The notes under the pieces are model-generated. The model did not search any database, was not told where the DNA came from, and saw only the letters and a list, made by a program, of their open reading frames with translations. Source: Thermophagus xiamenensis (GTDB lineage: Bacteria; Bacteroidota; Bacteroidia; Bacteroidales; Marinilabiliaceae). Taken from it: a stretch of 64,000 nt of DNA. Below, in pieces: positions 37,004 through 47,214 of this stretch; the first letter of the stretch is position 1; each line of letters begins with the position of its first letter. The stretch lies in assembly GCF_900112795.1 (NCBI RefSeq), contig NZ_FONA01000023.1, positions 1 to 64,000 of the forward strand. Direction: 5' to 3'. The position numbers were made by a program, and so were the translations under genes.

Positions 37004-38411
37004 CCTTAACCAGAGCATCAACACCCGCTGCCTGTAACATATAATTGTGTAAATCTGTGTTACGGACAAAAGGTGGTAATGCTTCGGTTTCTACCCCAAA
37101 CATGGCCAATTCCACAAAATCCCCGGAATGATTCATTCCTGACCAGTAAATTGAAAGATATTTTTCCTGAATTTCGGCCAATTGACGGAACGGCAACTTA
37201 TACGCATTGTAAAGCCCATCATTATCAAGCGAATGATACTCATTCAACAATATTTGTGCTTCATCAGTGGTTATAGAATATCCTTGGGCATAATTAATGC
37301 GTTCTATAACATCAGCGGGTGAATCGTTCCTTTTTATATTAGTCAGTATCCACTCATTGGTATGTTTAAAATTTTGCATTAAATCAAACTTCGCATCTAC
37401 CTTAGAACTCATTATTAGACCTGGATTAGAGTTCCCATGGTCAGTAGTGATGATAACCAATGTGTCATCCCTGTTTTCAGCAAACTTAATCGCTACATCA
37501 ACAGCTTCATCAAAAGCTATCTGATCATACAATAAGGCACCAGCATCATTCCCATGAGCAGCCCAGTCAACTTTACCCCCTTCAACCTGCAGAACAAAAC
37601 CATTGGAATTTTCCGACATCAAGGCAATAGCTTTAGAGGTCATCTCTGCTAGTGTGGGCACTTTTTGTGTCAACTCCTTATCCGATTTTTGGTCAAGTGT
37701 ATAAGGCAATCCACTTTCAGAAAAAACACCTAAGGTTGGTTTCCCCGGTTCAACCAATTCCATTTCACTTTTGGTTTGAACCACATTAAAACCACGTTTC
37801 TTAAAATCATCAAAAATATTTCTACCGTCTTCTCTCTTCGTGCCATCAAAATATTCTCTTCCGCCACCCATCATCACATCAAATTGAAGTTCCAAATATT
37901 TATCTGCAATTTTTTCCTGCATATTTCGGTGCTTCATATTTACACAAAAACCTGCAGGAGTGGCATGTGTAATTGGAACAGTAGTAACACATCCAACGGC
38001 CTTCCCGGCTTCCTTAAACTTCTGAAGAATTGGCTTATGCTCCAGACCGTTTGGGCCCACATTAAGAGAACCATTCTTAACTCTGATGCCCCCTCCCCAT
38101 GATGAACTGGCAGCAGCCGAATCCGTTACTAAAGAATCGGCCGAGGCTGTATCCATCAAGGCATGTTTAACTTTATTTTGACGATACAAAGACATCCACC
38201 TGCTTTCTCTGCCCTCCTTCCTTTGCAACAGTAAATCAGCCATGGTAAGGGTACCATTGCTCATTCCATCACTTACTAAAAAAATTATGTTTTTGGCTTT
38301 CCCTTTAAAACCTTTTTTCCCTGTTGATGATACCGGACTACATCCTACTGATGCCATTGTGCCACCTAAGGCAGCTAACAACCCTGCATTTAAAAACTCT
38401 CTTCGTTTCAT
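36987..38411 (-). CDS. phoA: Alkaline phosphatase
   Basis: A 474-residue phosphomonoesterase. The N-terminus MKRREFLNAGLLAAL carries a twin-arginine pattern and ASVGC a lipobox-like Cys, so it is probably Tat-exported and maybe lipid-anchored. Metal and catalytic residues: NIIFLVSDGMSNG (first Asp), LVTDSAAASSSWGGG (nucleophile Ser), VEGGKVDWAAHGNDAG, VIITTDHGNSNPG and WSGMNHSGDFV near the end. The frame has an earlier start at 38441; ATG 38411 begins the signal directly. It is monocistronic with a consensus promoter at 38535-38564. Its role is phosphate scavenging in the periplasm or at the surface. Confidence 0.92.
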   Translation of the reverse strand: MKRREFLNAGLLAALGGTMASVGCSPVSSTGKKGFKGKAKNIIFLVSDGMSNGTLTMADLLLQRKEGRESRWMSLYRQNKVKHALMDTASADSLVTDSAAASSSWGGGIRVKNGSLNVGPNGLEHKPILQKFKEAGKAVGCVTTVPITHATPAGFCVNMKHRNMQEKIADKYLELQFDVMMGGGREYFDGTKREDGRNIFDDFKKRGFNVVQTKSEMELVEPGKPTLGVFSESGLPYTLDQKSDKELTQKVPTLAEMTSKAIALMSENSNGFVLQVEGGKVDWAAHGNDAGALLYDQIAFDEAVDVAIKFAENRDDTLVIITTDHGNSNPGLIMSSKVDAKFDLMQNFKHTNEWILTNIKRNDSPADVIERINYAQGYSITTDEAQILLNEYHSLDNDGLYNAYKLPFRQLAEIQEKYLSIYWSGMNHSGDFVELAMFGVETEALPPFVRNTDLHNYMLQAAGVDALVKVNTVS

Positions 38412-38534
38412 TCGTATTAAATTTTCTTTAACTATTAACAAGCAAAATAATCATGAAAAAATAACTGATAAAAAGTATTTATTGTTCTTTATTGAAACAA
38501 TCATCCCCGTAAAAATAATTAATTCAACCAAAAA

Positions 38535-38564
38535 CAAAGATACTTCCGGCTTTATTTAACGCAA
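38535..38564 (-). promoter_or_regulatory. Consensus promoter of the alkaline phosphatase gene
   Basis: On the minus strand TTG (38562-38564), 19 nt, TATCTTTG (38535-38542) match the Bacteroidota consensus. The predicted leader is about 115 nt. Confidence 0.75.
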
Positions 38565-38785
38565 TGTAAACATTGATTTTATTTTATCTTTATACTTCAG
38601 TTTCAGTCAAATTAATAACCTATTGCATTTTCAGCTCATGCTGCCAAATTGTAACCATATCCCCACATCCACAAAAAAAAATCACACCTCGAGAATATTT
38701 TTCACCACAATTCTATTGTTGGCAAACCACAACACAGCCTCCCCTATCCACATTCAGCTTTATCCGTTAAAAAACTAAATTGCGT

Positions 38786-38793
38786 TAACTTTG
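38786..38793 (+). promoter_or_regulatory. Candidate -7 element for the alpha-2-macroglobulin gene
   Basis: TAACTTTG fits TAnnTTTG, 75 nt before ATG 38869. No ideal -33 TTG. The remaining gap 38442-38868 contains only this and the opposing phosphatase promoter. Confidence 0.5.
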
Positions 38794-38868
38794 TGTTTCA
38801 TTTATAGGATACGAAATTAATTGTTTAATTTAACAACCTGAAAAAAAATAAAAATAGTACCCTATTAA

Positions 38869-41800
38869 ATGAAATCATTTACAGAAGTTATGAATAAATT
38901 ATTCATTTATTTTGCTCTAATTTTATTTGTCCTGGGTTGTCAAAACAAAGAAAATAGTTCTCATTCCCCCTTTCATCCGGCAATAAGTGCATTCACTTCG
39001 GGACAGATTTCTGCAAAATCACCCATAATGATTGAATTTGCCAATCCGGTTTCAACAGCGGCGGCTGGCGAACAAGTGCCCGCCGAAATTATCTCATTTA
39101 CTCCCTCAATTAAGGGTACCGCTACCTGGTCCGATAATCGCACAATTGTATTCAACCCTTTTGAAATACTTCCTTCGGGAAAGTCATTTAAATGCAAGGT
39201 CAACTTGCGTAGCCTTTTCCCTAATGAAAAGGAATCTTTCTATTTCACATTTCAAACCATTCCTCAAAATTCCTGGATTACCACTGAATTTATCGGGCCA
39301 AAAACTGTCGCCGATTACAATACTTACCAAGCCGTTTTTAAAATTACTTTGGCAGACATTGCCGAAAACAAAATGGTTGAAGACAACATTGACATTGACT
39401 TTAACGGGGAAAAATTATCCCCTCAATGGACGCATATCGATGGACGTAATCATCGCTTAACAATTAATGGAATAAAACGCGGCCCAGAAGAACAAGAATT
39501 AATAATTACTGTAAATAAAGGACCTTTATCACCGGAGAAAAACAAACAATTATCAGTAGTTATTCCTCCTATCAATACTTTTAAAATACTTTCGGCACAG
39601 TTAAGTAATTCACCTCGAAAAATTATAACGGTTACCTTCAGCGACCCCATTGATCCTGCCCAAAATATTTCAGGACTTTTCCGATTATCAAATCATGACC
39701 TTGATTGGAGTCTTGATAATAATGTGGTTGAACTATATCCCGATGAAAAAATTTCCGGAGAGCATACACTGGTCATTTTACCAGACATTAAAAGTCTTAC
39801 CGGTCAAAAGTTACCAGGCAGTGCAGAATTCACTTTTTCATTTACAACTGATATGCCCGCAGTGGAAATTATTGGTGACGGGACCATTCTTCCTGGCACC
39901 AACGGTTGGTTTTTACCTTTCAAAGCGGTAAGTCTAAAAGCAGTAAGGGTACGAATTATCAAAATTTATGAACATAACATCGGTCATTTTCTACAGGTCA
40001 ACCGATTAAACGGGGAAACCCAACTTAAAAGAGCAGGACGTCTTGTTCATAAACAACGAATAAACCTTGATACAGATCCTACCCGAAACCTTCTGAACTG
40101 GAATACATTTTCATTGGATTTGTCGCGCTTTATTCAGCCTGATCCCGGAGCCATCTATCGTGTAGAATTAGGTTTCGAAAAAACGGATGCTATTTTACCG
40201 TGTACAAATCAATCTTCAGGCATCACTAATACCAGCGAGCAGCCTGATCCAGAGGAAGGTTTTTGGGATGATGCTGAAAACTACTATGCGGTATATCCGT
40301 ATTATTACGGTCCAAATTTCAACTGGTACGAACGCAATGATCCCTGTTCCGATTCTTATTATTCCCGTGATCGATGGGTAACACGCAATGTGCTGTCATC
40401 AAATATAGGGTTATTGGTCAAAGCCGGAACTAATCAACAATTACTGGTTACTGCTACCGACTTAATAACAGCCCACCCGCTCGAAAAAGTAGACATTGAT
40501 ATTTTTAATCTGCAAATGGTAAAAATAGGAAGCGGAACGACAGGAAAAGACGGACAAGTTTGGGTTAAAATCGATGGCACGCCATTTCTTCTTATAGCCA
40601 AACAAGGCAAACAAAGAGGTTACCTTCGCCTGGATAAAGGTCAGGCACTTCCTACGGATCGCTTCGATGTTGCCGGTGAACAAGTAAAACAGGGATTAAG
40701 AGGATTTATCTTTGGAGAACGAGGTGTGTGGCGACCAGGCGACTCACTTTTCATCTCATTTATGCCCATTGAAAATGAGCCTGGTACACTGCCCGAAGGT
40801 CACCCTGTGACACTCGAGTTAACTGATCCTCGAGGACGATTGGTTTATCGGCAAACACAATCACAACCTGAAAACCGTCTCTATACATTCCGCACTAAAA
40901 CCAACCCCGATTCACCTACCGGATTTTGGTTGGCCCGAATTTTTGTTGGAGGAGTAACCTTTGAAAAAAGCATCCGGATTGAAGCTTTCCGTCCAAATCG
41001 ACTGAAAGTACAGTTAACAACACCTGAAGCTATTCTCAATGCTGGTTCAACAGAAAATTTCAAAATATCATCGGAATGGTTACATGGTTCACCTGCCAAA
41101 GACCTCAAAACAGACGTGCATTTAAATCTTATTCCAGCTAAAACTTCCTTCAACAATTATCAAAGCTTTATTTTTGATGATCCAACCCGTTCCATCAACG
41201 AATCGGAAATTACCATTTTCGAAGGAGTACTTAACTCAGAAGGACAAAGTTCTTTTCAATATAAAATTCCTCATATTAACCGCGCACCAGGATTGATTAA
41301 AGGAAATTTCTCCATACGTGTTTTTGAAAAAAGCGGAACATTTAGCATCGGAACAAAATCAGCACTTATTTCCCCATATAAAACCTATACCGGTATTCGC
41401 ATACCCAAAGGGGATGACAGAGGATTTCTATTAACAGATCAAGACCACCAAATTGATGTGGTTACTGTTAATGCAAAAGGTCAACCTGTTGGCCAACAAA
41501 AGGTACAATACTCTATTTATAAAATAAATTGGCGGTGGTGGTGGGAAAAAACAGATGAAGACCTGGGGCGTTACATTTCGTCCAATAGTAGCCATATCAT
41601 TGATAAAGGAATAATTACAACCGATAACGAAGGCAAAGGGCACCTTAATTTTCGCATAAACAAACCCGACTGGGGCAGATACCTAATTCGTATGGTAAAC
41701 CCGGAATCGGGACATTCAACCGCAGCCACTGTACGTGTCGATTGGCCGGGATGGGCCAGAGAAGCTCATGAAGGCGACGGCGCATCTCAATTAGCAATTT

Positions 41801-44400
41801 CTTCAGATAAGTTGTCCTATGATGTAGGGGAGCAAATAACTGTTACCTTCCCATCAAGCAATGTTGGAAAGGCGTTGGTGAGCATTGAATCAGGTAGTAA
41901 CATACTCAGAACATGGTGGGTAGATCCCAAACCTAAACAAACTGAAATAACCTTTGAAGCTACTCCTGATATGGCGCCCAATATTTACGTCAACATTACT
42001 TTAATTCAACCTTTTGGGCAAACCGTTAACAATCGTCCTTTACGCCTATACGGCATCATTCCCATTATGGTAAAGGATCCCAATACCCTCTTAAGTCCGG
42101 TCATTCAAACTCCCTCGTCATGGGAACCCGGAAAGGAAGCAGTTATAAAGGTTAGCGAAGCCCAAAATAAAGAAATGTCTTATGTTTTGGCTGTCGTAGA
42201 TGAAGGATTACTCGACATTACAGGTTATGCCACCCCTGATCCCTGGACACGCTTCAATTCCCGGCAAGCACTGGGAGTAAATACTTGGGATCTGTTTGAC
42301 GATGTTATTGGTGCTTTTGGTGGAAAAATAGAACAAATTTTTAGTGTCGGAGGCGACCTTTCACTGTCCGAAGATAAAGGAAAACTGTCTACTCAAAGAT
42401 TTGAGCCCATGGTCAAATTTTTTGGGCCTTACCAACTAAACAATAGAGAAAAGAACGAACATCGGTTCAAAGTTCCTGCCTATACCGGTTCGGTAAGAGT
42501 GATGCTAATTGGCACCAATGGCCATGCTACCGGAAGTTCTGAGACCATTGTAAAAGTAAAAAAACCGCTTATGGTATGGGCTGCTATGCCCCGATTATTA
42601 GGCCCAAATGAAAAACTCTGGTTGCCTGTAACCGTTTTTGCATCGGAAACTAACATTAAAAAGGTGACCGTATCGCTCTCTGGCTCTCACCACTTCTCCA
42701 TTGAAGATAATGCAGAAAAAACCGTATCATTTGATACACCCGGCGAAAAAACCATCTATTTTAAAATATCCACCACATCATCGCTAGGAGTATCCAAACT
42801 AATGATAAGTGCCTCAGGTAACAACTATCAGGATAATCTAACCAAACAACTGGAAATAAAATTACCCAACCCAAGCGTAACAAAAACAGCTTTTTCTGTT
42901 ATTAAACCCGGTACTTCAATCCATATTCCTTACAATCTCCCGGGAATTAAAGGTACCAACACACTTAAGCTGGAAGCTGCTAATATTCCACCCATAAATA
43001 TTGCTGAGCGTCTAAATTTTCTTGTCACCTACCCTCATGGATGTATAGAACAAATTGTTTCCGGTGCATTTCCTCAATTATATCTAAACAACATTACGGA
43101 GCTTAGCGACACGCTTCGTCATGAAGTTCAGAATAACATTGCTTCCGTTCTCCAACAACTTAAGGCTTACCAAACACCTGATGGCGGTTTTTCTTACTGG
43201 CCAGGTCAATCACAATCGGATGACTGGGGCTCTAGTTTCGTTGGTCACTTTATGCTTGAAGCCGAAAAAAAAGGTTATCCCATTCAACCAAATTTAATGA
43301 ATGGCTGGATTAAGTGGCAAAAAAACAGAGCATCCAACTGGTTACCTCGCCCTGAATCCACTAGCTATTCTTCTGAACAAATGATACAAGCATATCGCCT
43401 GTTCACTCTTGCACTAGCTGGTGAACCTGCAACTACTGCCATGAATCGCCTTCAACAACAATCAAATCTTATACCTCAGGCGCGATGGTTATTGGCTGGT
43501 GCCTATGCCCTTGCAGGAATGTCTGAAGTAGCTGAAAAAATCATGGACCATACACCTATGATTAACACAACCAATCTTATTCCTCATACCTACGGGTCTT
43601 CTTTGAGAGATAAGGCTATTTTAATATATACGCTCAATTTACTAAACAGAAAAGAAGTAGCGCTGCCATTAATTCAAGAAATAAGCAAAGCCCTCAGTTC
43701 AAAACAATGGTACAGTACTCAAACTACGGCCTGGTCCCTACTTAGTATTCTGGCATTTTCCGATAATAACAAATATGAATCCTCTCTTCACTTCTCATAT
43801 TCCTTAAATAATGGGGCGAACATTACTGTAGGGACAGACAAACCACTGGCACAACGCACCCTTCATATCGGTTCTAATCTCAACGGAGAAGTTAAAGTTA
43901 CCAACCATTCTAGCAAGGAACTTTTTATCACATTACTAATGCAGGGTACTCCTGCAAATATCGACACAACTGAATGGTCAAAGAACATTTTCATTGAACG
44001 ACGATTTGTTACTCTTGATGACAAACCCTTAAATCCTCATCAAATCGAGCAAGGAACCGATATAAAATACATAATAAAAGTTACCAATCCAGGATCGGCA
44101 GGTGATGCCTCTCATCTTGCTTTAACGACTATGATTCCCTCGGGATGGGAAATTCGTAATTCCAGATTGGAGGGAATACACATATCGGGTAACGACCAGC
44201 CGGATTATCAAGATATAAGAGATGACAGAGTTCTAACTTATTTCAATTTACCGGCAGGAAGTACCAAACAATTTGTAATATTAGTACATGCAGCATTCCC
44301 TGGAAGCTTTTATCTGCCTCCTATTACTGTTGAGGATATGTATAATAATTCTATTAATGCTAAAACGTCGGGGTTGATGACTACTATCACAAAACCATGA
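38869..44400 (+). CDS. Alpha-2-macroglobulin-family lipoprotein with thioester
   Basis: A 1843-residue periplasmic protease-trap protein. A signal ends in a lipobox (LFVLGC), so it is lipid-anchored; ATG 38890 would give a tighter signal peptide. The first 330 residues are MG-type beta domains; the middle carries macroglobulin and bait-region domains (VKQGLRGFIFGERGVWRPGD near 605); the thioester motif is GCIEQ at 43039-43053 (Cys about 1392), followed by the helical toroid with AYQTPDGGFSYWPGQ. The C-terminal 200 residues are receptor-like beta domains. Such proteins trap attacking proteases, usually next to pbpC, which is not found here. The family role is known; its target here is inferred. 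Confidence 0.93.
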   Translation: MKSFTEVMNKLFIYFALILFVLGCQNKENSSHSPFHPAISAFTSGQISAKSPIMIEFANPVSTAAAGEQVPAEIISFTPSIKGTATWSDNRTIVFNPFEILPSGKSFKCKVNLRSLFPNEKESFYFTFQTIPQNSWITTEFIGPKTVADYNTYQAVFKITLADIAENKMVEDNIDIDFNGEKLSPQWTHIDGRNHRLTINGIKRGPEEQELIITVNKGPLSPEKNKQLSVVIPPINTFKILSAQLSNSPRKIITVTFSDPIDPAQNISGLFRLSNHDLDWSLDNNVVELYPDEKISGEHTLVILPDIKSLTGQKLPGSAEFTFSFTTDMPAVEIIGDGTILPGTNGWFLPFKAVSLKAVRVRIIKIYEHNIGHFLQVNRLNGETQLKRAGRLVHKQRINLDTDPTRNLLNWNTFSLDLSRFIQPDPGAIYRVELGFEKTDAILPCTNQSSGITNTSEQPDPEEGFWDDAENYYAVYPYYYGPNFNWYERNDPCSDSYYSRDRWVTRNVLSSNIGLLVKAGTNQQLLVTATDLITAHPLEKVDIDIFNLQMVKIGSGTTGKDGQVWVKIDGTPFLLIAKQGKQRGYLRLDKGQALPTDRFDVAGEQVKQGLRGFIFGERGVWRPGDSLFISFMPIENEPGTLPEGHPVTLELTDPRGRLVYRQTQSQPENRLYTFRTKTNPDSPTGFWLARIFVGGVTFEKSIRIEAFRPNRLKVQLTTPEAILNAGSTENFKISSEWLHGSPAKDLKTDVHLNLIPAKTSFNNYQSFIFDDPTRSINESEITIFEGVLNSEGQSSFQYKIPHINRAPGLIKGNFSIRVFEKSGTFSIGTKSALISPYKTYTGIRIPKGDDRGFLLTDQDHQIDVVTVNAKGQPVGQQKVQYSIYKINWRWWWEKTDEDLGRYISSNSSHIIDKGIITTDNEGKGHLNFRINKPDWGRYLIRMVNPESGHSTAATVRVDWPGWAREAHEGDGASQLAISSDKLSYDVGEQITVTFPSSNVGKALVSIESGSNILRTWWVDPKPKQTEITFEATPDMAPNIYVNITLIQPFGQTVNNRPLRLYGIIPIMVKDPNTLLSPVIQTPSSWEPGKEAVIKVSEAQNKEMSYVLAVVDEGLLDITGYATPDPWTRFNSRQALGVNTWDLFDDVIGAFGGKIEQIFSVGGDLSLSEDKGKLSTQRFEPMVKFFGPYQLNNREKNEHRFKVPAYTGSVRVMLIGTNGHATGSSETIVKVKKPLMVWAAMPRLLGPNEKLWLPVTVFASETNIKKVTVSLSGSHHFSIEDNAEKTVSFDTPGEKTIYFKISTTSSLGVSKLMISASGNNYQDNLTKQLEIKLPNPSVTKTAFSVIKPGTSIHIPYNLPGIKGTNTLKLEAANIPPINIAERLNFLVTYPHGCIEQIVSGAFPQLYLNNITELSDTLRHEVQNNIASVLQQLKAYQTPDGGFSYWPGQSQSDDWGSSFVGHFMLEAEKKGYPIQPNLMNGWIKWQKNRASNWLPRPESTSYSSEQMIQAYRLFTLALAGEPATTAMNRLQQQSNLIPQARWLLAGAYALAGMSEVAEKIMDHTPMINTTNLIPHTYGSSLRDKAILIYTLNLLNRKEVALPLIQEISKALSSKQWYSTQTTAWSLLSILAFSDNNKYESSLHFSYSLNNGANITVGTDKPLAQRTLHIGSNLNGEVKVTNHSSKELFITLLMQGTPANIDTTEWSKNIFIERRFVTLDDKPLNPHQIEQGTDIKYIIKVTNPGSAGDASHLALTTMIPSGWEIRNSRLEGIHISGNDQPDYQDIRDDRVLTYFNLPAGSTKQFVILVHAAFPGSFYLPPITVEDMYNNSINAKTSGLMTTITKP

Positions 44401-44644
44401 CATTAATTTTAATTTATGAGCTTTCCTCAAACAAATTAGACCCAAAATATAATTCTAATGCTCGTAGATGTAATTTTTTACTCGCACTCTTAAGCTTTTT
44501 ATAAATTTGAAAATAGAGAAAAGTGCACAGAAAGAAGTAAGAAGAAGTTTTTGTGATTTGTCATAATGAACAGTCATTAGTGATTTGTCAATAGCCCATA
44601 GAGAGTTGGTGCAACTAATGACTAAAGACTAACCTTGAAAATTA

Positions 44645-44682
44645 TTTGATCAATGAGTTAAGTAAATTTTATACGGATGAGA
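44645..44682 (+). repeat. Edge of the dispersed repeat supplying the TatD start codon
   Basis: CAATGAGTTAAGTAAATTTTATACGGATGAGA is nearly identical to the flank that precedes the second unit at 16.27 kb (CAATGATTTAAGTAAATTTTATACGGATGAAA). The ATG in this edge is the start of the gene at 44677. Upstream (44560-44640) lie AGTCATTAGTG / CTAATGACTAAAGACTAACC fragments like those inside the 6.2-kb element. Confidence 0.6.
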
Positions 44683-45348
44683 TACATAAATTTTCATACT
44701 CACTATCCCCCGGCAGATACCAAACCGGAAATTGCCATTGTTAGTTGCGTAGCGCCCGAACCACTACAACAATGTCCTCCCGGAATTTGGTTATCCTATG
44801 GTATTCATCCTTGGTATATCCTCCACTCAAACATGACTAATTTAATTGAAAAGGTCAAAACTTTAGCCCATAACCAACAAGTGATCGCTATTGGAGAAGC
44901 AGGATTGGATAAGCTTAGAGGACCCGCAATGGATATTCAGAGACAGATTTTTTGTCAACAAATTGATATTTCTGAAACCACGCAAAAACCATTAATAATT
45001 CATTCCGTTAAAGCCAACAATGAAATATTAAGCCTGAGAAAGAAAAGAAAGCCTTTGCAACCTTGGATAATTCACGGTTTTAATGGTCTTCCACAGGAGA
45101 TGGAACAACTGATTAAGGAAGATTTTTATTTGTCTTTTGGACCCAGAATATTTTACTCAGACAGTAAAGCAGCCAATTCATTAAAAGCAATACCATCCGA
45201 CCGTTTTTTTTTGGAAACTGACCATACCAATAAATCCATTTCGGCTTTATATCTTCGTGCCGCAGAAATAAGAGGAATTTCTACCCAAGAACTGGAAGAA
45301 ATTATTGAAAACAACTTTAGAAGATTATTCGGAAATATCATTGAATAA
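44677..45348 (+). CDS. TatD-family metal-dependent hydrolase
   Basis: A 223-residue TIM-barrel hydrolase, probably a DNase or related phosphodiesterase; cytosolic. Metal ligands: FHTHYPP near residue 6, IGEAGLDKLRG near 86 (Glu), PLIIHSVKA near 110 (His), IIHGFNG near 130 and FLETDHTN near 179 (Asp). It is shorter than E. coli TatD (260) but complete by motifs. The start codon lies in a dispersed repeat edge. Its stop codon overlaps the next start (TAATG), so it is coupled to tcdA. Confidence 0.85.
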   Translation: MRYINFHTHYPPADTKPEIAIVSCVAPEPLQQCPPGIWLSYGIHPWYILHSNMTNLIEKVKTLAHNQQVIAIGEAGLDKLRGPAMDIQRQIFCQQIDISETTQKPLIIHSVKANNEILSLRKKRKPLQPWIIHGFNGLPQEMEQLIKEDFYLSFGPRIFYSDSKAANSLKAIPSDRFFLETDHTNKSISALYLRAAEIRGISTQELEEIIENNFRRLFGNIIE

Positions 45349-46124
45349 TGGACAATTATTGGCTGGAACGTACCGACCTTCTGATAGGTAGTAAAAATCT
45401 TCAAAAACTCAAACAATCACATGTATTGGTAGCAGGCCTGGGTGGGGTTGGATCATGGTGTGCCGAAATGCTTGCAAGAGCCGGAGTAGGCGAGTTGACG
45501 CTTCTCGATGGCGACGTTGTTACACCCTCGAATCGTAACCGGCAGTTGCCGGCTCTCAAATCAACGGAAGGAATAGCAAAAACAGAGGTGATGGCTGCAC
45601 GAATTAAAGATATTAACCCCGATATTGTTCTTCATACACTTAATCAGTTTCATACAGGAGAAGATTTTAAGACACTTTTATGCCAACCCTTTGACTATGT
45701 TGTGGACGCTATCGATTCTCTGCATCCTAAGGTTTGTTTAATTGTTACCGCCATTCAAAAACAACATCGGTTAATCTCTTCCATGGGGGCAGGTGGTAAA
45801 ATCCATCCCGAAAACATACAAATTGTGGACATCAGCCGTTCATACCACTGCAAATTGGCGCGTATGGTACGAAAGCGCCTTTCAAAGTTTAATATAAAAA
45901 AGGGATTCAATGTTGTCTTCAGTCCTGAACCCGTCCCTAAATCTGCAGTAATTTCTACGCAATCGGAACGAAACAAAAAGTCAACCGTTGGCACCATTTC
46001 ATACATGCCTGCCATATTTGGTTTGATGGCGGCCTCAAAAGTTATCAGAGATTTAATCGAAAATAATCACAAAAATCTAAAGCCTAAATCACAACTTCAT
46101 AATCACTTTCCTGATTTGCATTAA
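45348..46124 (+). CDS. tcdA: tRNA threonylcarbamoyladenosine dehydratase
   Basis: A 258-residue E1-like enzyme that uses ATP to cyclise t6A37 of tRNA to ct6A. The N-terminal ATP-binding fold is HVLVAGLGGVGSWCAEMLARAG near residue 25, with the DGDVVTPSNRNRQLPAL segment and CQPFDYVVDAID near 112. SSMGAGGKIHP near 146 and the RxxxR-like RMVRKRLSKFNI are typical. The start overlaps the stop of the TatD gene by one base. The link between the two is known from Bacteroidota gene order; tRNA modification and TatD need not share a pathway. Confidence 0.92.
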   Translation: MDNYWLERTDLLIGSKNLQKLKQSHVLVAGLGGVGSWCAEMLARAGVGELTLLDGDVVTPSNRNRQLPALKSTEGIAKTEVMAARIKDINPDIVLHTLNQFHTGEDFKTLLCQPFDYVVDAIDSLHPKVCLIVTAIQKQHRLISSMGAGGKIHPENIQIVDISRSYHCKLARMVRKRLSKFNIKKGFNVVFSPEPVPKSAVISTQSERNKKSTVGTISYMPAIFGLMAASKVIRDLIENNHKNLKPKSQLHNHFPDLH

Positions 46125-46235
46125 AAATAATTGTTGATTCGTATAAAATTTGCTTATATAATTAGTTAAAAGATCATTGATGCCAACGCTCACTCCATAA
46201 TCCCCTAAAGGGGAAATTCCCATACCAGCATCAAA

Positions 46236-46330
46236 TTCAATAAATTTCACTTCTGCCTTCTGCCTGTACACTTCTGCCTTAGAATTTTATACATGCACCG
46301 GGGCAAACCCTCTTAGTCATGTTCGCCACA
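46236..46330. repeat. Degenerate fragment of the dispersed repeat
   Basis: CACTTCTGCCTTCTGCCTGTACACTTCTGCCTTAGAATTTTATACATGC matches part of the 200-bp unit at 340-395, and CTTAGTCATGTTCGCCACATTCATC continues a diverged terminal arm. It fills most of the gap between tcdA and the TauE/SafE gene. Confidence 0.6.
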
Positions 46331-46367
46331 TTCATCATTTCTGCCTGTTTTTTTATTTCTTTGCACT

Positions 46368-47132
46368 ATGATTGAATCAATAATAAATCCTTTACACACA
46401 GATTGGACGACATGGTTGGCTACATTGGCAAGTGCATTATTAGTAGGCTTATCCAAAAGCGGACTTAAAGGTATCGCCATGGTTACCATTCCTCTTTTGG
46501 CCCACTTCTACGGGGGGATGGCCTCCGCCGGATTGTTAGTCACATTCCTGGTTTTCGGTGACATGTTTGCTATTCGCTACTATTATAAAAGCCTAAGGTG
46601 GGAGCATATCAAAAAGCTCTATCCTTATGCATTGGCGGGCATTATATTGGCGCTCATTATAGGAAAAATGATTACTGATAATCAGTTTCGCAACGTCATT
46701 GCCATTTCAATACTAGTTTGTTTAGCTTTAATTTTTTATCGTGACTACTCAGGTACCTCTGGTGGTTTTACTCAAAGAAACTGGTTTGCCCGAACATTAG
46801 GGGTAACCGGAGGCTTTGCTACCATGATTGGCAATGCGGCAGGACCAATCTTTAACTTGTATCTTTTATCAATGCGACTACCCAAAAACAGTTTTATAGC
46901 TACCGGTGCAGTATTCTATTTGAGTATGAATCTGCTTAAAATTCCACTTCATTACTTTGTATGGAAATCGGTAACCATCGAAACATTTCAGCTAAATTTT
47001 GTTATGTTGCCTGCCGTATGGCTGGGCTCTGTCACCGGCAAATACCTGGTACGTTTCATCCCGGAACGGGAATTCAGAATCTTTGTAACTTTTGTCATTG
47101 CTGCCTCAGCTATCTTGCTTTTCTTTAAGTAA
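46368..47132 (+). CDS. TauE/SafE-family anion exporter
   Basis: A 254-residue inner-membrane protein with seven or eight helices. The typical first repeat is ASALLVGLSKSGLKGIAMVTIPLLAHFYGG near residue 22; the second repeat starts LGVTGGFATMIGNAAGPIFNLYLLSMRLP near 143. These duplicated loops form the family's transport site. The family moves sulfite, sulfoacetate or other organosulfur anions out of cells. The fused DoxD-DoxA protein lies just downstream in opposite orientation, which fits a sulfur role but does not prove one. Confidence 0.85.
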   Translation: MIESIINPLHTDWTTWLATLASALLVGLSKSGLKGIAMVTIPLLAHFYGGMASAGLLVTFLVFGDMFAIRYYYKSLRWEHIKKLYPYALAGIILALIIGKMITDNQFRNVIAISILVCLALIFYRDYSGTSGGFTQRNWFARTLGVTGGFATMIGNAAGPIFNLYLLSMRLPKNSFIATGAVFYLSMNLLKIPLHYFVWKSVTIETFQLNFVMLPAVWLGSVTGKYLVRFIPEREFRIFVTFVIAASAILLFFK

Positions 47133-47214
47133 AAAAATTGTCTGGCATTCCTCTTATAATCCCTAATTTTTATCTTATCCCAACCATAGTTATTCATAAA
47201 AGTATACTTCCCCC

